From contig NZ_CP094359.1 in NCBI RefSeq assembly GCF_024396695.1, positions 2,008,501 to 2,072,500 of the forward strand: DNA of 64,000 nucleotides. Reading direction: 5' to 3'. This DNA is from Acidithiobacillus sp. YTS05 (GTDB lineage: Bacteria; Pseudomonadota; Gammaproteobacteria; Acidithiobacillales; Acidithiobacillaceae). Numbering within the stretch: the stretch's first letter is position 1; every line of letters starts with the position of its first letter. Below are positions 1 to 8,454 of this stretch, in pieces. Position numbers and translations under genes: made by a program. The notes beneath the pieces are model-generated. The model made no database searches. It saw only the letters and a program-made list of their open reading frames with translations, and was not told where the DNA came from.

Positions 1-676
1 GGGAGGCGATGGCACCCTCCTCGGCAGCGCCCGCGAGCTGGCCGGTCGCAATGTTCCCGTCTTGGGCATCAATACCGGGCGCCTGGGATTTCTTGCCGAC
101 ATTTCCCTTGCCGACATCGATGAGACCCTACCGCCGATCCTCGCCGGTAACTATGTCGAGGATCGGCGCAGCGTTCTGCACGCCGAGCTCTGGCGCGAAG
201 GGACCCCGATCTCTTCCGGGCTTGCCCTGAACGAGGTCTTTGTCCACAAAGGCTGCGGCGAAAGCATGATCGAGCTTGGTGTACAATTGGACAGTCGGCA
301 GCTCTATACCGAACGCGCCGATGGCCTGATTCTCTCCACCCCCACCGGCTCCACTGCCTATGCCCTTTCGGCTGGTGGCCCCATTCTCACCCCGGAGCTG
401 CGCGCCCTACTACTCGTGCCGATCTGCCCACACACCCTGAGTACCCGTCCCATCGTTTTGCCCGATCATTTGCCCCTGCGCTTCAAACTGACGGCAGCGC
501 GCTTCCCGGCCGCCCTCAGCCTCGACAGCCACAGTTCTTTTCCCATGGTCATCGGTGACGAAGTCCATGTGCGTCGCGCCGACTGCGAGGCCCTGTTCAT
601 TCATCCACAGGAGCAGGACTTTTTTGCTATCCTGCGCCGCAAGCTTCATTGGGCCGAACCCCCTGGCGAGGACTGA
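1..676 (+). CDS. nadK: NAD kinase, 3' part
   Basis: ATP-dependent NAD kinase, which phosphorylates NAD to NADP in the cytoplasm. The gene enters the window already in frame (first full codon at base 2) and the first visible residues are the GGDGT nucleotide-binding motif, so only the N-terminal part is missing. Further on are the NE motif in ALNEVF and the family motif STPTGSTAYALSAGGP, followed by the all-beta C-terminal domain. Its TGA overlaps the ATG of recN (TGATG), so the two genes are probably co-transcribed, a common proteobacterial arrangement. Confidence 0.96.
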   Translation, partial: GGDGTLLGSARELAGRNVPVLGINTGRLGFLADISLADIDETLPPILAGNYVEDRRSVLHAELWREGTPISSGLALNEVFVHKGCGESMIELGVQLDSRQLYTERADGLILSTPTGSTAYALSAGGPILTPELRALLLVPICPHTLSTRPIVLPDHLPLRFKLTAARFPAALSLDSHSSFPMVIGDEVHVRRADCEALFIHPQEQDFFAILRRKLHWAEPPGED

Positions 677-2373
677 TGCTACTTGATCTACAGATCCGCG
701 ATTTTGCCCTGATTCGCAACCTCGACATCGAATTTCAGCGGGGCCTGACGGTACTGACCGGCGAGACGGGTGCCGGAAAATCGATCCTGATCGACGCCAT
801 CGCCCTGCTACTGGGCGACAAGGGCAGCCCGCAAATGGTGCGGCACGGCGCCGAGCAAGCAGAAATCATCGGCAGTTTTTCCGCCAATCTCGCCAGCGCG
901 GCCTGGCTGGACGAGCAAGAACTTGCAGCAGAAGATGATACCCTCATCCTCCGGCGGGTCCTGCCCGTTCAGGGGCGCAGCCGCCTGTTTCTCAATGGCC
1001 GCGCGATCAGCAGCCAACAAGCCCGTGATCTCGGGGCGTTTCTGCTTGATATCCTGGGGCAGCATGCGCATCTCCAGCTGCTCAAACCCGAGCGTCAACT
1101 GACCTTGCTCGATCGCTTTGCCAATGGTGACGCCTTGCGTGCCGCGGTTGCCGTGTCCTGGCAGCAGTGGCGCGCGGCGCAACGGGAATGGGACCGGCTC
1201 ACCCAGAATCAGGCGCAGGATGCCGCCCAGCGCGAGTGGCGACAGTTCTTGTCCCAGGAGCTACAGCAGGCGCGGCTCCGGCCTGGCGAATGGGAAGAGC
1301 TGCAGGAGGAAGAGCAACGCCTCATGGCGGTCGAGCAGATTCGTGCCGGCGTCGATCTCGCGCTGCGTGCTCTGGACGAAGACGACGGTGCCCTGTTGCG
1401 TCTGGCAGAAGCGCAGCGCGGGCTGAATCAGTCTGCACAAAAGGATCCACGCCTGGAAGATTCGCTACAGCTGCTCGACGCGGCGACGATTCAGGCGAGC
1501 GAAGTCGTTGAAGGACTGCGCGGCTATCTGCATCACCTGGAGGCGGAACCCGAGCGACTGGATGAGATTGCGCGCCGCCTGCAGGAGCTGCAGGATCTGC
1601 AGCGCAAGCATCGCTGCGATATGACGGGTCTTTTTGCCCTACGGGAACAATTGGCGGCGGAGTTTGCCGCCGAGGACAGCGGCAAAGACCCGCTTGCCCA
1701 CGCGGCAGAGATCCTGGAGAAATCTCGCCGAAGCTACCTGCAGCAGGCGGAAGCCCTCAGTGCCAACCGGCAGGAGGCAGCACCCCGGCTTGCCTTGGCC
1801 TTGCAAGAGCAAGTCCGCTCTCTGGGTATGCAACATGCCGTGGTCGAACTTCGCCTGGACACCCAAACAGCGGAAAAGTCCTGGACAAACGCCGGCATGG
1901 ATCGGGTGGAATTCTGGATATCCGTAAACCCTGGTCACCCGGCTCAGCCGCTCGCCCAGGTCGCCTCTGGAGGCGAGCTGGCCCGCATCAGTCTTGCCCT
2001 GCAGGTGCTACTCAAGCTCGAAGAGGTGGAGACCCTGATCTTTGATGAAGTCGACGTGGGCGTTGGTGGGGCAGTCGCTGAGCGCATCGGCAGGTTATTG
2101 CGCCAATTGGGTGCAACCCATCAGGTCCTCTGCGTCACCCACCTGCCCCAGGTAGCGGCGCACGGGCACCAGCACCTCCATGTGGAAAAGTCCGTTGCCG
2201 ACGGGCAGACCGAAAGTCGTTTGCGTCTGCTGCAAAGCGCCGAGCGGGGCGACGAAATCGCCCGCATGTTGGGCGGTAGCGAGATCGATGCCAGCCTGCA
2301 GAACGCAGCGCAGAAGCTCCTGCAGGATGCCGCGCGCAGCTCAGGCAGCCCGCAAGGCACGCAGCGCGGCTAG
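676..2373 (+). CDS. recN: DNA repair protein RecN
   Basis: SMC-like ATPase of about 565 residues that acts in double-strand break repair. The Walker A motif GETGAGKS lies at residues 29-36. A long coiled-coil region rich in Glu, Gln and Arg fills the middle. Near the C-terminus are the ABC signature SGGELARISLAL and the Walker B FDEVDVGVGG. An in-frame start at 649 is possible, but the ATG at 676 overlaps the nadK stop and gives the conserved N-terminus MLLDLQIRDFALI, so I chose it. The last 33 bases overlap the 3' end of the convergent gene on the minus strand. No SOS box was looked for upstream because the promoter lies before nadK, outside the window. Confidence 0.96.
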   Translation: MLLDLQIRDFALIRNLDIEFQRGLTVLTGETGAGKSILIDAIALLLGDKGSPQMVRHGAEQAEIIGSFSANLASAAWLDEQELAAEDDTLILRRVLPVQGRSRLFLNGRAISSQQARDLGAFLLDILGQHAHLQLLKPERQLTLLDRFANGDALRAAVAVSWQQWRAAQREWDRLTQNQAQDAAQREWRQFLSQELQQARLRPGEWEELQEEEQRLMAVEQIRAGVDLALRALDEDDGALLRLAEAQRGLNQSAQKDPRLEDSLQLLDAATIQASEVVEGLRGYLHHLEAEPERLDEIARRLQELQDLQRKHRCDMTGLFALREQLAAEFAAEDSGKDPLAHAAEILEKSRRSYLQQAEALSANRQEAAPRLALALQEQVRSLGMQHAVVELRLDTQTAEKSWTNAGMDRVEFWISVNPGHPAQPLAQVASGGELARISLALQVLLKLEEVETLIFDEVDVGVGGAVAERIGRLLRQLGATHQVLCVTHLPQVAAHGHQHLHVEKSVADGQTESRLRLLQSAERGDEIARMLGGSEIDASLQNAAQKLLQDAARSSGSPQGTQRG

Positions 2374-2850
2374 ATCAACCACCTTCTCTGCCGTTGCTGG
2401 AAACGCCCACAGGCGACGCCGCAGTGCGCCTTGTCGCGTAAGGATCTTGCGTCCCAGATCATCTCCGCACCAGCGTCCTCGCGCATCGCGTACGGCTCCC
2501 AAAAACAACCAGTCAGCCAGCGCAAAGGCCCAATGCTCATTACCCATGGGCAAAATATTGAGCAGATGACCGGAGAAGCGCCACGGCGTCAGCGCCGTAA
2601 GGTCATACCCCGGATCCAAACTTTCTGCATCGGGCAGCAGGCACTGCAGACGCTCCCGCGCCGCACTCAGGGCGGCGTCCGGCCGCGTTTGCAACAGCCA
2701 CACACGGCGCGGCTCCGGCAGATATTCCAGGATCCGATCGAGATCCTCTTCTAGAGTGTCGCTCTGAAAGTCAAGCAGCAATAGGTCTTCTTCGCTAACG
2801 ACGGCGTAACGGTTGGCAAAACCGGTTTTCTCCAAACAGAAAAGGTGCAT
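2341..2850 (-). CDS. Conserved hypothetical protein, 169 aa
   Basis: I do not recognise this family. The product is soluble, 169 residues, without a signal peptide or membrane segment. It is rich in Leu, Arg and Asp and has a run of Trp residues in its C-terminal half. The start at 2850 has an AGGAG box about 8 bases upstream. The gene converges on recN and the two overlap by 33 bases. It is divergent from the sensor kinase that follows. Its good ribosome-binding site and even amino-acid composition argue that it is real; function is unknown. Confidence 0.65.
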   Translation of the reverse strand: MHLFCLEKTGFANRYAVVSEEDLLLLDFQSDTLEEDLDRILEYLPEPRRVWLLQTRPDAALSAARERLQCLLPDAESLDPGYDLTALTPWRFSGHLLNILPMGNEHWAFALADWLFLGAVRDARGRWCGDDLGRKILTRQGALRRRLWAFPATAEKVVDLAALRALRAA

Positions 2851-2937
2851 GGCAGATCTCCTGGGGCGAATTAGAATATGTAGTTATACTTATGCAATGC
2901 CCATGCCAATATCATGAAAAAGGAAAATCAACAGATT

Positions 2938-2983
2938 GGCGATGTGCTGAGGACGCCTGCCGTAGTCGAAAGACTACAGTGGC
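2938..2983 (+). other. Structured 5' region with a GAAA tetraloop hairpin
   Basis: Two adjacent stems can form. The first is GGCG (2938-2941) with CGCC (2954-2957). The second is GTAGTC (2962-2967), GAAA loop, GACTAC (2972-2977), extended by GCC (2959-2961) with GGC (2981-2983) across a three-base bulge. The GNRA loop and lower stem suggest an RNA fold in the leader of the kinase gene at 3015. Part of the stretch is also open in two frames, so it could be coding if the kinase starts earlier. I could not match it to a known riboswitch consensus. Confidence 0.4.
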
Positions 2984-3014
2984 AAAAAGCCCGCGAATGG
3001 GTAGACTGGCAAAC

Positions 3015-4490
3015 ATGCAAAAATTACGAGCCTCCAGGATTGCCGGTCCGTCTCATCTGCGTTTGTCGTCCACCGACACCGGGTCTGGCCCGCCGCGCGC
3101 GTCCCTGCTGCGACGGGTGCTGGGCTTTGCCCTGGCTACCGTCATCGCCGTGACTGCCATCAGCGCCCTCGCCCTGCGCGCCGTGCAGACCCTCCAGGAT
3201 AGCAGCGACACCCTGCTTCGGGTTGCCATTCCGCTACAGCGTGACGCATTGCGTATCAGCGCCCTGCAGGAACAGGCAGAATTCTACGAACGCTTGGCAG
3301 CGGTTTTACCGCAGCAAGGCTACCGCGAGACCAGCGCCAAACTGCTGCAACAGGAGCAGGAACAGCTGGCAGAGCTGTTGCCAAAATTGGCAGCCTACCC
3401 GCAAATCGCAGCAGATTTGCATGGCTTGCAAACGCAATTACAGGCATTCAGCCAGGCTGATGCCAATCAGCTATATGCCGCGCAGGTACTGCTCGATGCG
3501 CGGATGAAAAAACTGAGTAGCGACCTGCAAGAACTTTTTCAGCAGGAAGCGGATCGGGCAGCCAAAGCTCGTCAACATGCGACCTGGCTCATTCTGGCGT
3601 TGGTCCTTCTGAGTGCATTGCTGGCCATTTTGGTGAGCTGGCGGGTACAGGTCAGTCTCTCCCGTCCATTACACGGGATTCTGGCCGCCCTGGAAGACAT
3701 GGCGGCGGGCAGAAGCGCGTTGGTAGCCGAGGCTGGCCCACCGGAATTGCGCGCCGTCGCGAAGAGCATTTCCCTGATGCAGGAGCGTCTGGCAGAAGAA
3801 GAAAAATTGCGCCATCTCTTTCTCAGCCAGATTTCTCACGAGCTAAAGACCCCTCTGGCATCGGCTCGCTCGGGAGCAGAGCTGCTCTTGAGCGAACGTT
3901 TTGGTGCACTGGATGCACGGCAACGGGAAATTCTTGAGATCATCAACCGGCAGGTGCACGAGCTCTTCCTCGCCATTCAGGAAATGCTGGATTTACATGC
4001 CCTGCGCGCCCGCAGTCTCGATTACCATCTGGAGCCTGTCGAACCGGCCTCGTTGCTGCGGGAACTGGAACTGCGTTTTCGTAGCCTGCTTGAACAAAAG
4101 GGGCAAAAGCTGCAATGCGGGGTCCAGACATCCAGAAGGGTGCGCGCTGACCCACAGCGTCTGCTACAGATTCTGAGCAATCTGGTGACCAACGCCCACA
4201 AATATGCCCCAGCAGAGAGTCGTATCGAGATTGCGGTTGCGGAAGGCCCGCAGGGCGTAGACTTTCGCGTACGCGATTACGGCAAGGGAATCCCCGAAGC
4301 ATTGCTGGAGAAGGTATTCGAGGAATTTTTTCAGGTACGGGAAAAAGGGGTATTGAGCAAAGGGACGGGTCTGGGTCTGGCTATCACCCGAGAGCTGGTC
4401 GAGGCGCAGGGGGGCAGGATATCCTTACGCAACGCGCGTCCCGGACTCCTCGCGGAATTCTGGTTGCCTTATGGAGATGCCCATGCCTAA
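3015..4490 (+). CDS. glrK: Sensor histidine kinase, GlrK/QseE type
   Basis: Membrane sensor kinase of about 491 residues. There are two membrane segments, near residues 30-55 and 190-215, with a short periplasmic helical region between them. A HAMP domain follows. The phosphoacceptor is His275 in SQISHELKTPLA. The ATPase domain shows N box NLVTNAHKYA, DYGKGIP and GTGLGLAI. The frame is open back to 2892, so ATGs at 2997 or earlier are possible; 3015 is preferred because the protein then begins just before the first membrane helix, but its ribosome-binding site is weak. The following lipoprotein and sigma-54 activator reproduce the glrK-qseG-glrR order of enterobacteria, which supports the family name. 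Confidence 0.85.
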   Translation: MQKLRASRIAGPSHLRLSSTDTGSGPPRASLLRRVLGFALATVIAVTAISALALRAVQTLQDSSDTLLRVAIPLQRDALRISALQEQAEFYERLAAVLPQQGYRETSAKLLQQEQEQLAELLPKLAAYPQIAADLHGLQTQLQAFSQADANQLYAAQVLLDARMKKLSSDLQELFQQEADRAAKARQHATWLILALVLLSALLAILVSWRVQVSLSRPLHGILAALEDMAAGRSALVAEAGPPELRAVAKSISLMQERLAEEEKLRHLFLSQISHELKTPLASARSGAELLLSERFGALDARQREILEIINRQVHELFLAIQEMLDLHALRARSLDYHLEPVEPASLLRELELRFRSLLEQKGQKLQCGVQTSRRVRADPQRLLQILSNLVTNAHKYAPAESRIEIAVAEGPQGVDFRVRDYGKGIPEALLEKVFEEFFQVREKGVLSKGTGLGLAITRELVEAQGGRISLRNARPGLLAEFWLPYGDAHA

Positions 4491-4989
4491 GTCCCGTCTA
4501 GTCCTGTTGTCTCTGGGTCTGCCTCTCCTGTTGAGCGCCTGTGCCGAGCGTCTGCCGCCACCGGCCTTCCCGAGCCCTTCCCCGACGAGCAACAGCGAAC
4601 GCGGTCTCCTCAGCGCCCTCGCTCATTGTGGTGCCGCCGATTCCCTCGCTTGTGCCCAGATTCACTTGGCGTTGGCGCAGCATTACCTGCGCCAGCAACC
4701 ACTCAGCCGCACGAGCGTAGCGGCGGCCCATTCGGAGCTGCATATGGCCGCACAAAATCCGGAGTTGGAACAGCAGGTCGACGGTTGGCGTAAATTGACT
4801 GCCTCCTGGTTGCAGCTTGCCGCGCGCCCGGAAAGCTCGGGCAAATGCGCGGCCGGGGACAGCTCTACGCTAAGCGCCCAAATTGCGCGACTGAGCGCCG
4901 AAAACGCTGCGCAAAAGGCCAAACTCGCCCAACTCAACTCGTTGTTACAGGCAGAGGCCCAGAAGAGTCTGGAGAAGAGAGCAAAATGA
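4483..4989 (+). CDS. qseG: QseG/YfhG-like lipoprotein
   Basis: Short lipoprotein of about 168 residues. An N-terminal signal peptide ends in the lipobox LLSAC; a Pro/Ser-rich linker follows, and the C-terminus is a Gln/Lys/Ala-rich coiled coil. In Escherichia coli, QseG sits between the kinase and the regulator genes and interacts with the kinase in the outer membrane. The same position here supports that role. ATGs occur at 4471, 4477 and 4483; GGAG at 4473-4476 favours 4483. The start overlaps the kinase stop, and the TGA overlaps the ATG of the regulator, so the three genes form one translationally coupled operon. Confidence 0.8.
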   Translation: MPKSRLVLLSLGLPLLLSACAERLPPPAFPSPSPTSNSERGLLSALAHCGAADSLACAQIHLALAQHYLRQQPLSRTSVAAAHSELHMAAQNPELEQQVDGWRKLTASWLQLAARPESSGKCAAGDSSTLSAQIARLSAENAAQKAKLAQLNSLLQAEAQKSLEKRAK

Positions 4990-6374
4990 GGAATGAGCCC
5001 GAACCAGCAACCATTTACGTAGTCGATGACGATCCCGATTTCCTGCGCGTTCTGGGTTTGTGGCTGGAAAGTGAGGGACATCAGGTCGTCACTTTTGACC
5101 ATCCGGCGGATCTGCAGAAGCAACTGGATAAAAGGCTGCCAGATTTATTGATCAGCGACCTGCGCATGCCGGAAATCGACGGCATGGAACTCCTCGAGTG
5201 GGTGCAGGAACGCGAGCCGGACCTGCCCGTCCTCCTTCTCACCGCCCATGGCAGCATTCCCAATGCCGTCGCTGCCATGCGCGGCAATGCCTTTGCCTAT
5301 CTGGCCAAACCGTTTCGCTACGAAGAATTGCAAGAACAGATGCAGGCAGCCCTGGAGCAATGGCAAGGCAAACAGGAAAGCCGTCGTTTGCGTGCTGCCA
5401 TCCGCCAGCAGGCCAACCAGTCCCTGCTGTACCGCAGTCGGGCCATGCAGGAGCTGATGGACGACGTGACCCGGGTCGCCGGCACCCAGGCGAGCGTGTT
5501 TTTGTCGGGCGAAAGCGGCGCCGGCAAGGAACGGGTTGCCCGCGCCATCCATAGCGCCAGCCCGCGGCAGACTGGGCCATTTTTGGCGATCAACTGCGGT
5601 GCCATTCCGGCCGATGTCGCCGAGAGCGAGCTGTTTGGCCATGTAAAGGGCTCCTTTACCGGGGCCACGGCTGACCATCCCGGTCTGATTCGCAGCGCAC
5701 ATGGCGGCACCCTCTTCCTCGATGAGGTGGCCGATCTTCCTCTTCCCCTGCAGGTCAAGCTGCTGCGGGTATTGCAGGAGGGTCGGGTGCGGCCCGTCGG
5801 TGGACGCGAGGAGTTCCCGGTAGATATCCGCGTCATCAGTGCCACGCACCAGGATATTCACGCACTTCTGAGTGCCGGTCGCTTTCGTGAGGACCTCTAT
5901 TATCGACTGCATGTAATTCCCCTGCGGGTTCCGAGCCTTGCCGAGCGCCCCGAGGACATCCTGCTGCTGGCGCAGCACTTTCTCGACCGCGAAGCCTCTC
6001 GTCTGCAGCGGGAAATACAGGGTTTTGCTTCCGAGGCGGTCGATAAACTTCTACAACGGGCCTGGCCGGGCAATGTGCGCGAACTGGAAAATGTCGTGAC
6101 TCAAGCCGTCGCCTTGAGCAACGAGAACTGGATTCCGGCCAGCGCCATATCCGACTCAGGACGGGGGACGAGTACCCCCGCATTTGCCCAGTTGCAGGAA
6201 GCCAAGGCAGAGTTCGAGCGCGACTATCTGCAACGGCTGCTGCGCAGTACGGATGGCAACATCTCGCGCGCCGCCCGCATTGCCGGGCGGCATCGCACGG
6301 ATCTGTACAAATTGATGCGCAAACATCAGTTGCGGACAGAAGACTTCAAAGACGATGGGGAAACGGAGTCCTGA
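4986..6374 (+). CDS. glrR: Sigma-54-dependent response regulator, GlrR type
   Basis: NtrC-family activator of 462 residues. The receiver domain has acidic residues 14-16 and phosphoacceptor Asp58 in LLISDLRMPE. The AAA+ domain has Walker A GESGAGKE near residue 174, Walker B with GGTLFLDEVADLP, and the sigma-54 contact loop, which reads GSFTGA rather than the usual GAFTGA. The Fis-type helix-turn-helix ends in AGRHRTDLYKLMRKHQL, very like the GlrR C-terminus (AGRNRTEFYKLL in E. coli). The frame is open upstream to 4845, but ATG 4986 overlaps the qseG stop and begins just before the receiver domain. In E. coli GlrR controls the GlmY small RNA; no such RNA is visible here. Confidence 0.9.
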   Translation: MRNEPEPATIYVVDDDPDFLRVLGLWLESEGHQVVTFDHPADLQKQLDKRLPDLLISDLRMPEIDGMELLEWVQEREPDLPVLLLTAHGSIPNAVAAMRGNAFAYLAKPFRYEELQEQMQAALEQWQGKQESRRLRAAIRQQANQSLLYRSRAMQELMDDVTRVAGTQASVFLSGESGAGKERVARAIHSASPRQTGPFLAINCGAIPADVAESELFGHVKGSFTGATADHPGLIRSAHGGTLFLDEVADLPLPLQVKLLRVLQEGRVRPVGGREEFPVDIRVISATHQDIHALLSAGRFREDLYYRLHVIPLRVPSLAERPEDILLLAQHFLDREASRLQREIQGFASEAVDKLLQRAWPGNVRELENVVTQAVALSNENWIPASAISDSGRGTSTPAFAQLQEAKAEFERDYLQRLLRSTDGNISRAARIAGRHRTDLYKLMRKHQLRTEDFKDDGETES

Positions 6375-6408
6375 CCCAGGTCGCGCAGATGATCTTCCCC
6401 TGCAGTAG

Positions 6409-6425
6409 CGGGTATACTTTACCCG
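6409..6425 (+). other. Stem-loop between glrR and the DUF502 gene
   Basis: CGGGTA (6409-6414) pairs with TACCCG (6420-6425) around a five-base loop. It lies in the 79-base gap. There is no T tract after it, so a terminator role is doubtful; it may be a processing or regulatory element for the next gene. Confidence 0.35.
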
Positions 6426-6453
6426 TATCGACTTACGGGACCTGCGAAACGCC

Positions 6454-7119
6454 ATGTTGCCAATGCCAAACCCCAAGGTAACCATCCAGCGGCGCTGGCA
6501 TCCACGCCGCTGGTTTATCCAAGGCCTGCTGATCTCCCTGCCCATTGGCCTGACCATCTATCTCGTTCTGATGGTTGGAAGCTGGATCGACAGCATCTTT
6601 GCCGCCCCGATCCATGCCATCTTTGGTACCGATATCCCGGGCCTGGGCATTGTTCTGACGCTGCTCTGCATTTTTGCGGTGGGCTTTCTGGCATCGCACG
6701 TCCTCACCGCCTGGATTTTCGAGCGCCTTAACGCCCTGCTCGAGAGAATCCCGGTACTGCACAGCATCTACAGCACCATCCAGGAAACCGTGGAATTGCT
6801 CTTTGGCGGCAAAGAGAAAGGCTTTCGCAGCGCCGTTTTGCTACGCCAAGGTGGCGATCTGGGCTATGTCGTAGGACTGATTACCCGCGATCATCTCGCC
6901 GAGTTACCGACTATTGCAGACGAGGACTGTGTGGCAGTATTCATTCCCATGAGCTACGGTGTGGGCGGCTTTACCTGTGTGGTGCCACGTAGCAAGATCA
7001 TCCCGTTACCCGATCTCAGCCCGCAGCAAGCGCTGCGCTTTGCCATGGCGGGTGGCCTCGGTAGTGGCCGAACAGCGCGAGACAAATCGCTGCAAGCCGA
7101 CCATCCGGAACCGCGCTAG
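6454..7119 (+). CDS. DUF502 family membrane protein
   Basis: Inner-membrane protein of 221 residues of the DUF502 family, whose function is unknown. Two membrane helices are visible, one near residues 20-47 (GLLISLPIGLTIYLVLMV) and one near 62-88. A conserved region follows with PVLHSIYSTIQETV and a C-terminal soluble domain with PMSYGVGGFTCVVP. A second ATG three codons in (6463) is also usable. It stands alone between the glrR operon and galU, all on the plus strand. Confidence 0.85.
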   Translation: MLPMPNPKVTIQRRWHPRRWFIQGLLISLPIGLTIYLVLMVGSWIDSIFAAPIHAIFGTDIPGLGIVLTLLCIFAVGFLASHVLTAWIFERLNALLERIPVLHSIYSTIQETVELLFGGKEKGFRSAVLLRQGGDLGYVVGLITRDHLAELPTIADEDCVAVFIPMSYGVGGFTCVVPRSKIIPLPDLSPQQALRFAMAGGLGSGRTARDKSLQADHPEPR

Positions 7120-7148
7120 TATCTTAGTTCACCACCAATGGAGGAAAT

Positions 7149-8036
7149 ATGGATCGTGTCCGCAAAGCAGTCTTTCCCGTAGCCGGCCTCGGCACCCGAT
7201 TCTTGCCGGCGACCAAGGCCAGCCCGAAAGAGATGCTGCCGGTAGTCGACAAGCCCCTCATTCAATACGCCGTCGAGGAGGCGATCGCGGCCGGTTGTGA
7301 CCAGATGATTTTCATCACCGGACGCGGCAAGCGGGCGATCGCCGACCACTTTGACGTATCCTACGAACTCGAGGCCGAACTCGAAAAAAAGGGAAAGAAC
7401 GCCTTGCTGGAGCAGGTTCGCGCCATTGTTCCCAGCAACGTCAGCGTCATTCACCTGCGCCAACCCTACCCCCTGGGGCTGGGTCATGCGGTTTCCATGG
7501 CGCGCCCGGTGGTGGGCGACGAGCCCTTTGCCGTCCTTCTGGCCGATGACCTGATGCTGGCCGACGAGCCAGTACTGGCGCAAATGGTGGACCAATATCA
7601 TCGCTATCAGGCGGGGATTCTGGGCGTCGAGGAGATTCCCTACGAGCACAGCGTCCGTTATGGTGTCGTCGAGGCGCGCGCCTGGGACGAGCAGATCTAC
7701 CAGGTCAGCCGTATCGTGGAAAAGCCCAAGCCCGAGGAAGCGCCATCCAATCTGGGGGTAGTGGGGCGCTACATCCTCCCGGCGCGAATCTTCCATTTTC
7801 TGGAGAATGTCAGTACCGGCGCTGGCGGCGAGATCCAACTCACCGATGCCATCGCCAAACTGCTGAGCGAGCGTCAAGTTCTGGCTTATCGCTTTCACGG
7901 ACAGCGCTTCGACTGTGGCGATAAATTGGGTTATCTGCAGGCCACCATCAATTTTGCGCTACGCCATCCCGAGGTCGGCTCTGCCTTCAATCGCTATCTG
8001 CAGGAACAATGCCAAAGCATGAGCACAGCGGATTGA
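7149..8036 (+). CDS. galU: UTP--glucose-1-phosphate uridylyltransferase
   Basis: Makes UDP-glucose from UTP and glucose-1-phosphate in the cytoplasm, for exopolysaccharide, lipopolysaccharide and related sugars. The 295-residue length is standard. The nucleotide-binding N-terminus has [19 protein letters not shown], followed by [13 protein letters not shown]; later come [12 protein letters not shown] and the C-terminal [14 protein letters not shown] precedes the ATG at a good distance. A weak terminator-like hairpin follows the stop. glgA lies 1.6 kb downstream on the same strand, so glucose-nucleotide functions cluster here. Confidence 0.95.
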   Translation: MDRVRKAVFPVAGLGTRFLPATKASPKEMLPVVDKPLIQYAVEEAIAAGCDQMIFITGRGKRAIADHFDVSYELEAELEKKGKNALLEQVRAIVPSNVSVIHLRQPYPLGLGHAVSMARPVVGDEPFAVLLADDLMLADEPVLAQMVDQYHRYQAGILGVEEIPYEHSVRYGVVEARAWDEQIYQVSRIVEKPKPEEAPSNLGVVGRYILPARIFHFLENVSTGAGGEIQLTDAIAKLLSERQVLAYRFHGQRFDCGDKLGYLQATINFALRHPEVGSAFNRYLQEQCQSMSTAD

Positions 8037-8048
8037 CCCACGCTGCAC

Positions 8049-8069
8049 CGGTCACGCTGACCGCCTTTT
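8049..8069 (+). terminator. Possible galU terminator
   Basis: CGGTCA (8049-8054) pairs with TGACCG (8058-8063) over a CGC loop, and CCTTTT follows. The T tract is short, so termination may be only partial. Confidence 0.45.
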
Positions 8070-8124
8070 CCGCTCTGGCGCCTCTTGGGTTATGCTATGG
8101 CGCGCTGAAGAGAAAGGGGGCGTC

Positions 8125-8454
8125 ATGATCATCATTGAGGGTGTCACTGACAAAGGCGGCAAGTTCCGCCCCTCGGCCTGGGCAGAGATGCTCATCGAGG
8201 GGGTAGGACTAGCCCACTTTGGCAGCGACCACAAGATCCACTACCTGCCGATGATCGAACCGGCCACCATCAACGGCAACGCGGCGATCATCATGGATGA
8301 GGCGTTGGAGCAGTTACGCCCCGAAGCGTATAAGGAAATTCTGCATTTCGCCAAGGAAAATCACCTGATGATCCATTATGAGATCGGCACCCTGGCCGAG
8401 CGGCGCGCCGCCCAGAAAACGGCTACGCAGGCTGATTCCCGGCGCTCTTCCTGA
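8125..8454 (+). CDS. DUF3579 family protein
   Basis: Small soluble protein of 109 residues that matches the DUF3579 family found in beta- and gamma-proteobacteria; its function is not established. Recognisable stretches are RPSAWAEMLIEGVG and YLPMIEPATINGNAAIIMD. ATG 8125 is preceded by AGAAAGGGGG, a strong ribosome-binding site, and I prefer it to the in-frame upstream start at 8092. Its stop overlaps the ATG of the next gene (TGATG). Confidence 0.75.
   Translation: MIIIEGVTDKGGKFRPSAWAEMLIEGVGLAHFGSDHKIHYLPMIEPATINGNAAIIMDEALEQLRPEAYKEILHFAKENHLMIHYEIGTLAERRAAQKTATQADSRRSS

Noticed and set aside
2938..2983. c-di-GMP or fluoride riboswitch before glrK
   Set aside because: The GAAA hairpin and nearby GGCAAA are reminiscent of c-di-GMP-I, and GGCGATG of the fluoride class. 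But the core conserved blocks are missing or in the wrong order, so I keep only a generic structured element.
2914..3153. Short gene beginning with ATG 2914 ahead of the kinase
   Set aside because: The frame runs out of phase into the kinase coding sequence and turns into Arg/Pro/Cys-rich noise; a frameshifted kinase start is possible but not supported.
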